A DNA stretch of 64,000 nt from Streptomyces lasiicapitis (GCF_014646335.1 NZ_BMNG01000016.1:62001-126000), one strand, 5' to 3'. Shown: positions 16,725-25,718, counted from the first letter of the stretch. Numbers and translations are program-made. Notes: a model not told the origin generated them from the letters alone.

Positions 16725-19700
16725 CCTCGAAGAAGTACTGGTGGAGTGGAATGACACGGGCCGCAGCGGGCTGTCGATGACGTTTCCGCAGCTGTTCGAG
16801 GCGCAGGGTCTCCGCACCCCCGAGAGCACCGCAGTCGTGCACAACACCACGGTACTGACCTATAGGGAGTTGAACGAACGCGCCAATAGGCTGGCGCGGC
16901 TGTTGATCGGCCACGGCGCGGGTCCCGAGGAACTGGTGGCGCTCGCGCTGCCGCGCTCAGCGGAGATGCTGACTGCGATTCTGGCAGTAACGAAAGCCGG
17001 TGCCGCCTGGGTTCCGGTCGATCCGGAGTATCCGGCCTCCCGGATCGCCGGCCTGCTGGCCTCCGCCGGGCCGCTGCTGGCGCTGACCACCCACGCGATC
17101 GCGCCCGGCCTCCCCGCGGACGTCGAAACCATCATTCTGGACAGCCCCGGCACCGCCGAGTTGCTCACCCGCAACCCCGCCCATGACGTGGACGACGCAG
17201 AGCGCAGCACCCCACTGATGCCGGATCACGCGGCGTATGTCATTCACACCTCCGGATCGACTGGCGCGCCCAAGGGCGTCGTCGTGTCGCACCGGGGCCT
17301 GGCCAGCCTGGCGGCCGACCACATCGAGCGGTTCGCCATCACGGAGGGGGACGGCGTACTCCAGTTTGCCTCCTTCCAGTTCGACTGCTCGGTCGGAGAC
17401 ATAGTGATGGCTCTGGTGTCGGGATCGGCTCTCATCATCCGCCCGCAGAACTGCCTGTCCGGGCATCAGCTGGGCGAGCTCATCGAGCGCACAGGTGCCA
17501 CCCACGTCACGATTCCGCCCCAGGTCCTCGCCGCGCTGCCACCAGCCAGGTACCCGTCTTTGAAGACGATCGCCACGGCAGGTGACGTGCTCACAGCCGA
17601 ACTGGTCTCGCAATGGGCGCCCGGGCGCCGGATGTTCAACGCCTACGGCCCCACTGAAGCCACTGTGGACGCTGTGGCCACCGAGGTCACCGCCGGAACG
17701 GCCACCCCGCCGATCGGCCGTCCCATGCTGAACACGCGTGTGTATGTCCTGGCCAGTGGCATGCGCCCGGTGCCAGTCGGCGAAGAAGGTGAGCTCTTCA
17801 TTGCCGGTGCCGGACTTGCCCGGGGCTACCTGGGACAGCCGGCTCAGACCGCCGAACGGTTCGTTCCCTGTCCCTACGGCGAGCCGGGCGAACGCATGTA
17901 CCGCACGGGCGACATCGTCCGCTGGCGGCCAGATGGGAATCTGGAGTTCCTGGGCCGGGCGGACGAGCAGGTCAAGATCCGCGGATTCCGGGTCGAGCCG
18001 CGCGAAGTCGAGACCGTACTGAACCGGCACGTCACTGTCGCGGCCAGCGTGGTGACGGCCCGGGAGGATCAGCCCGGCAACAAGCGCCTCGTCGCCTATG
18101 CCGTGGCGGCAGACGGAGCTGACCCGGATCCGGCCGAACTGCGGCGGCATGTGGCCGGGGAACTCCCCGACTACCTGGTGCCCACGGCGGTTGTCGTTCT
18201 CGACGCGTTCCCGCTGACCCCGAACGGAAAGCTGGACCGCGACCGGCTGCCGGAACCCCTCGGCGAACGGACGGCCTCCGGGCCGGAATTCGCGGCCCCG
18301 CGCAACCGGGCAGAGGAGGTCCTCGCCGAGGTGTGGTCCGACGTCCTGGGCGTGGACCAGGTGGGCATCGACGACAACTACTTCACTCTCGGCGGCGACT
18401 CGATCCTCGCCATCAGGATGCTGGCACGGGCGCGGAAGGCCGGTGTGGTGGCGGAGTTCCAGGACCTGCTGGAGCATCAGACGATCCGCGCCCTCGCCAC
18501 GATCGCCTCCCCGGGCGGGAACCCGTCGGAGACGGCACCCGAGCACGCACGACACCCCCTGGTCCACGAGCAGGGAACTGCTTCGGTGGCTGCCGTGCGT
18601 GATTGGGCCCGGCGTTGGGGGGAACCAACGGCGGTGTGGCCACTGACGCCGACGCAGGAGGGAATGCTCTTCCGTAGTCTGGCCGAGGGCGGTGCGGCAG
18701 GCAGCGGCGTCTACGTGGAGCAACTCGTGTGTGTGCTCGAAGGAGAGCTGGACCGGGACGCCTTCGTACGGGCCTGGCAGGCGGCGGTCGACCGGCACGG
18801 CGTGCTCCGGGGCGCGTGCGTGTGGCGGGATGTGCCCCGCCCGTTGTTCGTGGTGCCCGCCGCGCGGGACCTGCCCGTCACGCGGCTGGATTTCACGGAC
18901 GCCGAAGACGCCGACGCCCGACTCGACGCCTTCGTGTCCCAGGACCGGCAGCAGGGTTTCGACCTGAGTGAAGGGCCGCTGATGCGGCTCGCCGTGGCCC
19001 GCCTTGCTCCCGGCCGGTGGGCCTTCGTCTGGACGAACCACCACCTCCTGCTTGACGGCTGGTCCCTGCCCATCCTCCTCGGTGAGGTGCTGGACGACTA
19101 CGTCTCGCCGTCACAGGGCCGCAGCAGACAGCCGGCACCGGACTTCGGGACCTTCGCGCGGTGGATCGCCCAGCAGGACCCGGACGCCTCCCGGGAGTTC
19201 TGGACGCGGAGTCTTGCCGACTTCGCCGCGGTGCCGTTCGCCCCGCAAACGAACGGGCCGGCGCGGCACCAGGATCACATGGCCCAGGTGTCGGCCGCGG
19301 AGACCACACGGCTGCGGGAGACGGCGCAACGCCTTGGCGTGACGCTCGGTGGCATGGTCCACACGGCTTGGGCGATCACTCTCGCAGCGGAGACGGACAC
19401 GGAGGATGTGGCGTTCGGCAGCGTGGGGTCCGGTCGCCCCGTGGAGCTCGACGACGTGGACCGCATGGTCGGCATGTTCATCAACACCGTGCCGCTGCGT
19501 ATCCGGTTGCCCGCCACCCTGCCGGTGGGCACGTTCTGCAGGGATGTGCAGCAGTCGCTGCACCAGGTCCAGGGACACATCCATACGCCGCTCGCCCGGA
19601 TCGCCAGGTGGAGCGGACGGGCCAGCTCGTCCGAGCTCTTCGACACATCCGTCATCGTGTCGAACTTCCCCTTCGCCGACCTGGCCACCAAACTGCCGGG

Positions 19701-19998
19701 GCTCTACGTGGCCCGCGCGGAGATGCTGGAGCAGACCGAGCTTCCCGTCACCCTCTCGGTCGCCCCGGAGGAGGACCGGCTTGACATCGCACTCAACCAC
19801 GACACCGTCCGCGTCAGCCCGGAGCGCGCCGCGGACCTCGTCGACCTGTTCTGTCACGCCCTGACGGCACTGGCCGACGACACGGCGACCGTCGGCCAGG
19901 TCCGCGCGGCGCTGCGGGAGCGCAGGCGCGATGAACGCGCCGCGAGCCGTGCCCGCCGTGCCGCGCGCCTCACCCCCGCTGTCCGCGGTCGCGGCTGA
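16711..19998 (+). CDS. NRPS: A-T-C
   Basis: 1095 residues. The adenylation domain starts almost at the N terminus (about 20-510; HTSGSTGAPKGV, NAYGPTEATV, YRTGDIV, TPNGKLDR), then a thiolation domain with GGDSILA (Ser near 564), then a complete C domain (about 625-1060; TNHHLLLDGW near 777). My readout of the A pocket is D-C-G-T-A-A-A-V-D, which I cannot assign; the diaminopropionate/ureidoalanine genes directly downstream make that residue the obvious candidate (inference). The preceding PKS protein ends in a C domain, which fits the missing N-terminal C. The final C domain is closely similar to the last C domain of NRPS1 on the other strand, including the shared tail RARRAARL. The ATG at 16711 overlaps the dehydrogenase gene by 14 bp. 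Confidence 0.92.
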   Translation: MTTPDLEEVLVEWNDTGRSGLSMTFPQLFEAQGLRTPESTAVVHNTTVLTYRELNERANRLARLLIGHGAGPEELVALALPRSAEMLTAILAVTKAGAAWVPVDPEYPASRIAGLLASAGPLLALTTHAIAPGLPADVETIILDSPGTAELLTRNPAHDVDDAERSTPLMPDHAAYVIHTSGSTGAPKGVVVSHRGLASLAADHIERFAITEGDGVLQFASFQFDCSVGDIVMALVSGSALIIRPQNCLSGHQLGELIERTGATHVTIPPQVLAALPPARYPSLKTIATAGDVLTAELVSQWAPGRRMFNAYGPTEATVDAVATEVTAGTATPPIGRPMLNTRVYVLASGMRPVPVGEEGELFIAGAGLARGYLGQPAQTAERFVPCPYGEPGERMYRTGDIVRWRPDGNLEFLGRADEQVKIRGFRVEPREVETVLNRHVTVAASVVTAREDQPGNKRLVAYAVAADGADPDPAELRRHVAGELPDYLVPTAVVVLDAFPLTPNGKLDRDRLPEPLGERTASGPEFAAPRNRAEEVLAEVWSDVLGVDQVGIDDNYFTLGGDSILAIRMLARARKAGVVAEFQDLLEHQTIRALATIASPGGNPSETAPEHARHPLVHEQGTASVAAVRDWARRWGEPTAVWPLTPTQEGMLFRSLAEGGAAGSGVYVEQLVCVLEGELDRDAFVRAWQAAVDRHGVLRGACVWRDVPRPLFVVPAARDLPVTRLDFTDAEDADARLDAFVSQDRQQGFDLSEGPLMRLAVARLAPGRWAFVWTNHHLLLDGWSLPILLGEVLDDYVSPSQGRSRQPAPDFGTFARWIAQQDPDASREFWTRSLADFAAVPFAPQTNGPARHQDHMAQVSAAETTRLRETAQRLGVTLGGMVHTAWAITLAAETDTEDVAFGSVGSGRPVELDDVDRMVGMFINTVPLRIRLPATLPVGTFCRDVQQSLHQVQGHIHTPLARIARWSGRASSSELFDTSVIVSNFPFADLATKLPGLYVARAEMLEQTELPVTLSVAPEEDRLDIALNHDTVRVSPERAADLVDLFCHALTALADDTATVGQVRAALRERRRDERAASRARRAARLTPAVRGRG

Positions 19999-20010
19999 CG
20001 CCGTGCTGCT

Positions 20011-20103
20011 GGCGGCCTGTTCCACAACACGCTGCCCGTGCGCGGCGGGCTGACCGGGGGCAGTTGGCAGGGCTTCAACTACACGCACTTACAGGAGATA
20101 TGA
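20011..20103 (+). pseudogene. Small fossil of a condensation domain
   Basis: The 108-bp gap before the carbamoyltransferase gene translates in one frame to about 30 residues beginning GGLFHNTLPVRGGLTGGSW and then a stop. This resembles the C5 core and following turn of NRPS condensation domains, where a typical sequence runs V-G-x-F-x-N-T-L-P-x-R and then a G-x-S-W turn. It has no start codon and is not in frame with the C domain just upstream, so it is read as debris of a lost or recombined module. The match is short and could be chance. Confidence 0.4.
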
Positions 20104-20106
20104 GAC

Positions 20107-21087
20107 ATGGTGACAGCGGGCCGACACTCATTGGGGCCGCCTGAGCGTGCTCGGGAGTCGGGAGTCTTCTCCCTGGCCGATCTGGAGGACAAAGATCTTG
20201 ATCAACTAGTGCGCCGGTCCTGCGAATTCTTCGCCGACCGGACGGTCCACGACGATCCGTTGCGCGGAAAGATCGCCGGAATCCTGTTCACCAGGACGTC
20301 CACCCGCACTCGTACGGCCTTCACCACCGCGGCGCTGCGCCTCGGCGGTCAAGTCATCAGCTACGGTCCGGACGACCTCCAGCTCAAAACGGGCGAGTCT
20401 CTGGAGGACACAGGGCGTGTCCTCGGGCGCATGCTCGACGTCCTCGTCGCACGCACCTCAGGTCCCGTGGCCCAGCTGAAGACCCTCTCCCAGTACGGCT
20501 GCATCCCCGTGGTCAATGCCATGGGCCAGGAGGAGCACCCCACCCAGGGCATCTGCGACCTCGCCACCATGACTCTTCACTTCGGCACCCTGGACAACAT
20601 CAAGGTGTTGTACGTCGGCGAGGGCAACAACAGTGCCGTCGCCTTGGCACACGGCCTTGCTCACTATGCCGGCATCGAGTTGACCCTGCTCACCCCGCCT
20701 GGCTACGGCGTGCCCGAGGCCGAACTCGCAGGCGCCCGCGCCCGGGCCGCCGAGCACAGCTCCTCCATCCGGCAAATCCACTCGCTCGACGAGGCACCCG
20801 ACGCCGTCGACGTGGTGTACACAACGCGCTGGCAGACCACTGGAACGTCGAAGCCCAACGTGAACTGGCGTGAGGAATTCCGCTACCTGTACATCGACAC
20901 GACGTTCATGAGCCGCTGGCCGGATGCCGTCCTCATGCACGACCTGCCGGCCCATCGCGGTGACGAGATCTCCTCCGAGGTGCTGGAGGGCGACCGGTCG
21001 CTTGCCTGGACCCAGGCGGAGATGAAACTCACCAGCGCCATGGCGGTTCTGGAGGCTCTGGCGCAGCCGCGCCGGGGAAGCCAGTGA
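20107..21087 (+). CDS. Ornithine-carbamoyltransferase homologue, likely 2,3-diaminopropionate carbamoyltransferase
   Basis: 326 residues with the carbamoyl-phosphate motif FTRTSTRTR near 61-69 and HPTQGICDL near 141. The amino-acid side differs from true ornithine carbamoyltransferase: the usual SMG segment is absent where the protein reads YTTRWQTTGTSK, and HCLPA is replaced by HDLPAHR. This suggests a different amino substrate. The next two genes make 2,3-diaminopropionate, so the likely product is beta-ureidoalanine (albizziine), by analogy with the OTC homologue of the viomycin pathway. The ATG at 20107 has CAGGAG at good distance, and its stop overlaps the next GTG (GTGA). Confidence 0.82.
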   Translation: MVTAGRHSLGPPERARESGVFSLADLEDKDLDQLVRRSCEFFADRTVHDDPLRGKIAGILFTRTSTRTRTAFTTAALRLGGQVISYGPDDLQLKTGESLEDTGRVLGRMLDVLVARTSGPVAQLKTLSQYGCIPVVNAMGQEEHPTQGICDLATMTLHFGTLDNIKVLYVGEGNNSAVALAHGLAHYAGIELTLLTPPGYGVPEAELAGARARAAEHSSSIRQIHSLDEAPDAVDVVYTTRWQTTGTSKPNVNWREEFRYLYIDTTFMSRWPDAVLMHDLPAHRGDEISSEVLEGDRSLAWTQAEMKLTSAMAVLEALAQPRRGSQ

Positions 21088-22100
21088 TCAGGGACTCCGT
21101 GTACGACCTGGTTACCGACGACATATTCCTGAGATTCTCTGACGTGCTGCCGGGAAGCGAGCTGTATCTGAAGATCGAGGGACTGAACCCGGCCGGTTCC
21201 GTGAAGCTCAAGCCGGCGGTCGAGCTGATCGAAGACGCCGAGCGGCGCGGGCTTCTGTCCCCGGGCGGATGCGTCGTCGAGTCCTCATCGGGCAACCTTG
21301 GCGTCGCCCTGGCCACGGTTTGCGCCGCGAAGGGCTACGCCTTCACCTGCGTGACCGACGTCAACGCCGCACCGCACAATGTGGCGTTGATGCGTGCTCT
21401 CGGCGCGCGTGTAGCGGTGGTGGACCAACAGGACGCCAACGGGGGCTTCCTGGGCACACGGATCGCCCACATACAACACATGCTGGCGAATGACCCCCTG
21501 CTGGTCTGGCCGAACCAGTACGCCAACCCAGCCAACGCCAAGGCCCACGAGAGGCGTACGGCAGCGTCGATCCTCGCCGAGATACCGACCGTGGACTTCC
21601 TGTTCGTGGGCGCGGGCTCGACCGGCACCCTCACCGGCTGCGCCACCTACTTCCGCGAGGTCTCGCCCCGCACGAGGATCTTCGCCGTCGACACGCTCGG
21701 CTCGGTCACATTCGGCACCGCCGCCGGCCCTCGCCACATTCCCGGACTCGGCACCAGCAGGACTCCCGAGATCTGCCGCCCCGACCTGGTCGATGAGGTG
21801 GTGCTGGTGCAGGAGACCGATGCGGTGCGCACCTGCCGGCTGCTCGCCCTGCGGCACGGGCTGCTGGTCGGCGGCTCGACCGGCTCGGTGTTCACGGCGG
21901 TTCAGCGCGCTGCGCCCGACATCCCGCCCGGCTCGCGGGTGGTGGCCCTCGCGCCGGACATGGGCGAGCGCTATCTCTCCAGCGTGTACGACGACGACTG
22001 GGTCGCCGCTCGTTTCGGCATCGATCCCACACACGTTTTCGAGGCGCTCACGCACCCACAGCACCCCGAGAAGGAATCCCCTTGTTCACATTCGATGTAG
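21084..22100 (+). CDS. SbnA/VioB-like PLP synthase for 2,3-diaminopropionate
   Basis: 338 residues of the cysteine-synthase/O-acetylserine sulfhydrylase fold. The PLP lysine is K41 in AGSVKLKP and the substrate-loop motif is ESSSGNLG. In the SbnA/SbnB route this enzyme joins O-phospho-L-serine and L-glutamate to N-(1-amino-1-carboxy-2-ethyl)-glutamate. The fused layout with an SbnB-like dehydrogenase gene (19-bp overlap downstream) makes this assignment much better than plain cysteine synthase. The GTG start overlaps the carbamoyltransferase stop. Role in the cluster: precursor supply for an NRPS A domain or for the carbamoyltransferase. Confidence 0.88.
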   Translation: MIRDSVYDLVTDDIFLRFSDVLPGSELYLKIEGLNPAGSVKLKPAVELIEDAERRGLLSPGGCVVESSSGNLGVALATVCAAKGYAFTCVTDVNAAPHNVALMRALGARVAVVDQQDANGGFLGTRIAHIQHMLANDPLLVWPNQYANPANAKAHERRTAASILAEIPTVDFLFVGAGSTGTLTGCATYFREVSPRTRIFAVDTLGSVTFGTAAGPRHIPGLGTSRTPEICRPDLVDEVVLVQETDAVRTCRLLALRHGLLVGGSTGSVFTAVQRAAPDIPPGSRVVALAPDMGERYLSSVYDDDWVAARFGIDPTHVFEALTHPQHPEKESPCSHSM

Positions 22101-23092
22101 TCAGCGGCACGGTGGCCCGCTCGGTCATCTCCGAGTCACGCCATGACATCTTCCAGGTCGTCAAAGAGGCCTACCTGACACACGATTCGGGGCAGTCAGT
22201 CAACCCCAACAGCTACTTCCTACGGTTTCCAGAGAAACCCTCGGCGCGGATCATCGCGCTGCCTGCGTATCTCGGCGGCGACCAAGACGTGGCAGGCATC
22301 AAGTGGATAGCGAGCTACCCGGACAACGTCGCCCGCAACATCCCCCGGGCCTCAGCCGTCCTCCTGCTGAACGACTACGCCACCGGCTACCCGGTCGCCT
22401 GCCTGGAGGCGTCCCAGATCAGTGCCGCCCGCACCGCGGCCTCTTGCGTGCTGGGCGCCGCGACCCTGCACGGAACCACCCGGGCGTCCCGCATCGCAGT
22501 CGTCGGGGCCGGTGTGATCGCGCGCAACATCCTGGAATTCTTCGCCGCCGAGCAGTGGCAGATCGGCGAGTTCACGGTGCACGACCGAGTGTCCGGCTAC
22601 GCGGACGCGCTGGCGTCGTACTCCCGCGAGACGCTGGGGATTCCCGCGACGCGGATGGACAGCCTCGAGTCCGCAGTGCGCGGTGCCGACCTGGTCGTCC
22701 TGGCAACGACGGCCGCCGCTCCCTACATCACCGGCAATGACGTCTTCTCCGCCGGGCAGACGGTGCTCAACATCTCGCTGCGCGACATCGCTCCCGAGAT
22801 CATCCTGGCCTCGCACAATGTGGTCGACGACATCGACCACTGCCTGACCGCACAGACCTCCCCGCACCTGGCCGAACAGGCCTGCGGCCACCGCGACTTC
22901 ATCACCGGAACCCTGGCCCAGGCCATGCTCGGCAAACTGCAATTCGCCCCCGACAAGCCACGCATCTTCTCCCCCTTCGGCCTGGGCATCCTCGACCTGG
23001 CCGTCGGCTCCTTCGTCTACCGGCGCGCGGTGGAGTCGGGGCGTACGACCCCGATCGGCGATTTCTTCGCAGAGACCGAGCGCTGGCAGTAG
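22082..23092 (+). CDS. SbnB/VioK-like dehydrogenase (ornithine cyclodeaminase family) for 2,3-diaminopropionate
   Basis: 336 residues of the ornithine-cyclodeaminase/mu-crystallin family, with the NAD-binding motif AVVGAGVIARN near residues 140-150 and the SbnB-like N-terminal half (YFLRFP, GIKWIASYP). The family member paired with SbnA oxidatively cleaves the Ser-Glu adduct to 2,3-diaminopropionate and 2-oxoglutarate. The start is a TTG at 22082 preceded by GAAGGAAT, inside the 3' end of the synthase gene; no better start is seen. It is the last gene of the plus-strand operon and is followed by a strong hairpin. Confidence 0.87.
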   Translation: MFTFDVVSGTVARSVISESRHDIFQVVKEAYLTHDSGQSVNPNSYFLRFPEKPSARIIALPAYLGGDQDVAGIKWIASYPDNVARNIPRASAVLLLNDYATGYPVACLEASQISAARTAASCVLGAATLHGTTRASRIAVVGAGVIARNILEFFAAEQWQIGEFTVHDRVSGYADALASYSRETLGIPATRMDSLESAVRGADLVVLATTAAAPYITGNDVFSAGQTVLNISLRDIAPEIILASHNVVDDIDHCLTAQTSPHLAEQACGHRDFITGTLAQAMLGKLQFAPDKPRIFSPFGLGILDLAVGSFVYRRAVESGRTTPIGDFFAETERWQ

Positions 23093-23155
23093 TGAACCCG
23101 GGCCGACAGCGGGACCGGTGGAAGGAAGGGACCACGGCCGCTTGCCGGTGGTGAA

Positions 23156-23194
23156 GAGGGCGGGTGATCCGGACGCGCCGGGCCACCCGCCCTC
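23156..23194. terminator. Bidirectional hairpin terminator
   Basis: A perfect 11-bp inverted repeat, GAGGGCGGGTG at 23156-23166 and CACCCGCCCTC at 23184-23194, with a 17-nt loop. It lies between the convergent stops of the SbnB-like gene (23092) and the phospholipase gene (23212). There is no T-run, as is common in streptomycetes. Confidence 0.75.
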
Positions 23195-23211
23195 CCCTAG
23201 TCAGTGACGGG

Positions 23212-23697
23212 TCAGGCCGCGGCCCCGCTGTCCACGGCGGCGGAGCGGCCGAGCTTGTCGACGGCCTGGTAGTACGTCCAGGCCAGGGCGTCGCATGAGA
23301 CCTTCTTGGCCCCGCTGTAGGCGGAGCACACGCGCTTCAGGTCTGCGTAGAAGGCGCTGTCGATCCGGGCCTTGTTGGCGTCGAAGGTGCCCATCTCCTT
23401 GTAGTTGCGGTACCCGAAGTCATGGCGGGCACAGGACTTCTCGAAGGGGAAGCCGAACGGGTTGTCGGGGGACGAGGAGCAGTAGTCCGTGCTCCAGTTG
23501 AACTTGTACGCGCTCCAGGCGCCCTGGTTGGCGCGGGCCGAGGACCAGGTGTTGTAGCTGCCGGCGTCGGTCTGGGTCCAGCGGCTGAGCACCTGCGCCT
23601 TGTCCGCCGGAACGGCGGACGCCGGGGCGGCAGCGACTCCTATGCCCAGGGTGAGAGAAGCGGCGCTCACGGCGAGGGCGGTAAGTCGACGACGCAT
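23212..23697 (-). CDS. Secreted prokaryotic phospholipase A2
   Basis: 161 residues. An N-terminal signal peptide (MRRRLTALAVSAAS, Ala-rich to about residue 29 with ASA before the cut) is followed by a small domain with the catalytic His-Asp pair in CARHDFGYRNY and four cysteines, as in the calcium-dependent phospholipase A2 family of streptomycetes. The ATG at 23697 has an excellent AGGAGGAAA site; a longer frame from 23733 has no support. It should act outside the cell on phospholipids. It sits in a small island of general-looking genes between the two halves of the cluster, and nothing links it to peptide synthesis. Confidence 0.9.
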   Translation of the reverse strand: MRRRLTALAVSAASLTLGIGVAAAPASAVPADKAQVLSRWTQTDAGSYNTWSSARANQGAWSAYKFNWSTDYCSSSPDNPFGFPFEKSCARHDFGYRNYKEMGTFDANKARIDSAFYADLKRVCSAYSGAKKVSCDALAWTYYQAVDKLGRSAAVDSGAAA

Positions 23698-23981
23698 GAA
23701 GTTTCCTCCTGTGGGGGTGGCATTGACCGTCATGAGAGGTGGTGCGGGCGAGCCGTGCTGGATGCACGGCGCGACGCCGAGGGCATCCCCCGGCTTTCAG
23801 TGATCTCCACTGATCTGTCGACCAGTGGCCGTGCGCCGCGCGGAGCGTGCGTGCCGGTGGCCGACGCGGCCGATCCGACTCCGGACAGCGTCTTGGTCAT
23901 CGGCCCGGGTTGGTCCCGGACTCCGCGCGGACATCGAGGAGAGCGACGAACCAGCCGCAGACGCGGGCGAGTTCGGACCGC

Positions 23982-24617
23982 TCAGGGGCGGTGGCGTTCC
24001 TGCCACACGACGGACACGACGCGCACCTGCTCCTGGGGCACGTCGACGTACTCAACAGCTCGTGCCACGGCGGCTGTTCGTGGCGCGGCGCACGAACCGC
24101 GGGCGACAGCCCCCGCGCCCGCCGCCAGCCGGGCCGGCTTGCGGGCCCGCAGCATCGCCTCACGGGCAGGCCCGTCAGGCACCGCCAGGCCGAGGCCGAC
24201 CGGGGTGTCCGCGAGTGCGTGCACGGCGAGTCCGCGATGTATGAGGGACGCGAAGTGCACGGGGGCGGGACCGGCGCCCGGTGCGGCGGCCGTGCAGTCA
24301 TGGACGACGCCGCAGTGCGGGCACGCCTCGTCGTCGATCACGACGTCTTCGGGGTCGGCCCCCAGCGCGCCGGACAGCAGCATTCGCAGCCCGTAGCGCG
24401 CGACGCCTCGACGGTCCCGCTCCATCGAGGGTTCCGCCGGGTGCCCTGCCGCAGGCGGGGCGAGCAGTTGGGTGCGCAGCTCGACTGTGGCGATGGGACG
24501 AGCGATGACGGTCGGCGGGGCCGTGAGGTCGAGCGCGGGTGCGGGCAACGGTTCACGCACCCGCGCCCAGCCGCCATCGGGGTTGGTCGGCGGCAGCCGG
24601 AATTCGCTCTCCCCCAT
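23982..24617 (-). CDS. Phosphopantetheinyl-transferase-like protein without catalytic motifs
   Basis: 211 residues from ATG 24617, with a strong GGAGGAG site. The middle (about 70-145) resembles Sfp-type PPTases: RYGLRMLLSGALG, a CPHCGVVH zinc-like motif where these enzymes have C-P-x-C-G-x-x-H, then VHFASLIHRGLAVHAL and TPVGLGL. At that last site active enzymes read GVDVE; here the metal-binding acids are gone. No W-x-x-K-E-A motif follows, and the C-terminal 60 residues are unrelated and Arg/Ala-rich. It is probably inactive or has changed function, either by decay or by an old frameshift. A complete PPTase is present at 52836-53576. A stretch of 284 bp upstream of the phospholipase gene (23698-23981) contains no other gene that I can support. 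Confidence 0.55.
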   Translation of the reverse strand: MGESEFRLPPTNPDGGWARVREPLPAPALDLTAPPTVIARPIATVELRTQLLAPPAAGHPAEPSMERDRRGVARYGLRMLLSGALGADPEDVVIDDEACPHCGVVHDCTAAAPGAGPAPVHFASLIHRGLAVHALADTPVGLGLAVPDGPAREAMLRARKPARLAAGAGAVARGSCAAPRTAAVARAVEYVDVPQEQVRVVSVVWQERHRP

Positions 24618-24704
24618 GGCTTCGCTCCTCCGAGTGTGTGGGGCACGGCCACGCACGTGGGGTATGCCCGTGCGCGGTGCAGAATACGGTTTGTGTGTCC
24701 CCAA

Positions 24705-25718
24705 CTAGGGCCGTGCGGCGGCGATTTGCTCCACCAGCGCGACGAACTCCCCCGTCTTGGCGTCGAAGCGCGGTGACGCCATGAAGCCCTGGGTGTCGGA
24801 GACGCTGTTCAGGCCGCCGATGTAGCCGGTGCCGGTGTCGTAGTTGTAGTCCAGCAGCCAGGGGGAACCACTGGACCCCGGCGTCATGTTGGAGCACTCG
24901 ACCTGCCACATGTTCAGGGGCGGCACGGTGGGCTCGATCAAGTCCTGGCAGAACTCCTGGCGTTCACCGCTGTACGGCGGCCCGGAGTACCCCATGATCG
25001 ACACCTCTTCGCCGGTGCGGGCGTCGGGCACGATCTGGTAGCCGCCCGCGGCGTCGACCACCGTCTGCCCCTTGGCGTTGTCGTTGGTGATGACCATGCC
25101 GTAGTCGTGCTCCCAGTCCGGCTTGGAACCGCTGCTCCAAAGCGACGACGTGGCGACGTTCCAGGCCGGGAACCTGCCGAACGGCTCGTTGCCGTCGTGG
25201 CGGGCCGGGATGAAGACGACGTTCTTCGTCCAGGTGCCGCCCGGCCCCTCGTGGAGGCAGTGCGCGGCCGTCAGGACGAGGATCTCGGAGTCGCTGTCGA
25301 CAGCGGTCGCGCTGCAGTGGTCCAGCTTCCCGTTGGCGTGCTGGAAGACGAGCTTGCCGACGGCGGTGGAGTACGGCCCGTCCACCGCGGCGGCGATGCG
25401 CGGGTCGGTGCCCTTGACGGCGGGTGCCTTCGGTCCTGCCTTCTTCTCGCCGGTGGCGCGGCGCACCCGCTCCGGCGTCCAGTAGTCGAGCAGCGCCTGC
25501 TCTTTCTGCGCGGCGGTGCCGCCTTCCGCTCCTGGTACGTCAATCACGGCGGAGCGGCTGACGACTCCCGGGTCGTCGGCGGCCGATGCCTGGGCGGGTG
25601 TGGCGGCCACGAGCCCGGAGGCCGCCACGGCCAGGGCGGCCAGGATCGTTCCCAGGCGGGCTCTTCGCCGAGGGCGAGGGCTCCGTCGGGGCACGGATTC
25701 TCTCCGGTCATCAGACAC
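24705..25718 (-). CDS. Secreted trypsin-like serine protease
   Basis: About 337 residues. The N terminus is an Arg-rich region and a hydrophobic core (GTILAALAVAASGLVAA) ending in AQASA, a likely Sec signal. Chymotrypsin-fold motifs follow: TAAHCL (His), HDYGMVITND (Asp) and NMTPGSSGSPW (Ser), with paired cysteines. Two GTG starts are possible: 25718, with GAAAGGAAC, which overlaps the upstream oxidase stop by 8 bp, and 25694, with CGGAGAG. Overlap with the last gene of the NRPS operon may couple it to that operon, but secreted proteases of this kind are common in streptomycetes and a role in the cluster is not shown. Confidence 0.88.
   Translation of the reverse strand: MSDDRRESVPRRSPRPRRRARLGTILAALAVAASGLVAATPAQASAADDPGVVSRSAVIDVPGAEGGTAAQKEQALLDYWTPERVRRATGEKKAGPKAPAVKGTDPRIAAAVDGPYSTAVGKLVFQHANGKLDHCSATAVDSDSEILVLTAAHCLHEGPGGTWTKNVVFIPARHDGNEPFGRFPAWNVATSSLWSSGSKPDWEHDYGMVITNDNAKGQTVVDAAGGYQIVPDARTGEEVSIMGYSGPPYSGERQEFCQDLIEPTVPPLNMWQVECSNMTPGSSGSPWLLDYNYDTGTGYIGGLNSVSDTQGFMASPRFDAKTGEFVALVEQIAAARP

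Noticed and set aside
20107..21087. Primary-metabolism ornithine carbamoyltransferase (ArgF)
   Set aside because: Ornithine-site motifs are altered and the gene is overlapped by diaminopropionate genes.
21084..22100. Housekeeping cysteine synthase
   Set aside because: Length and SbnB-like partner gene identify the SbnA-type enzyme.
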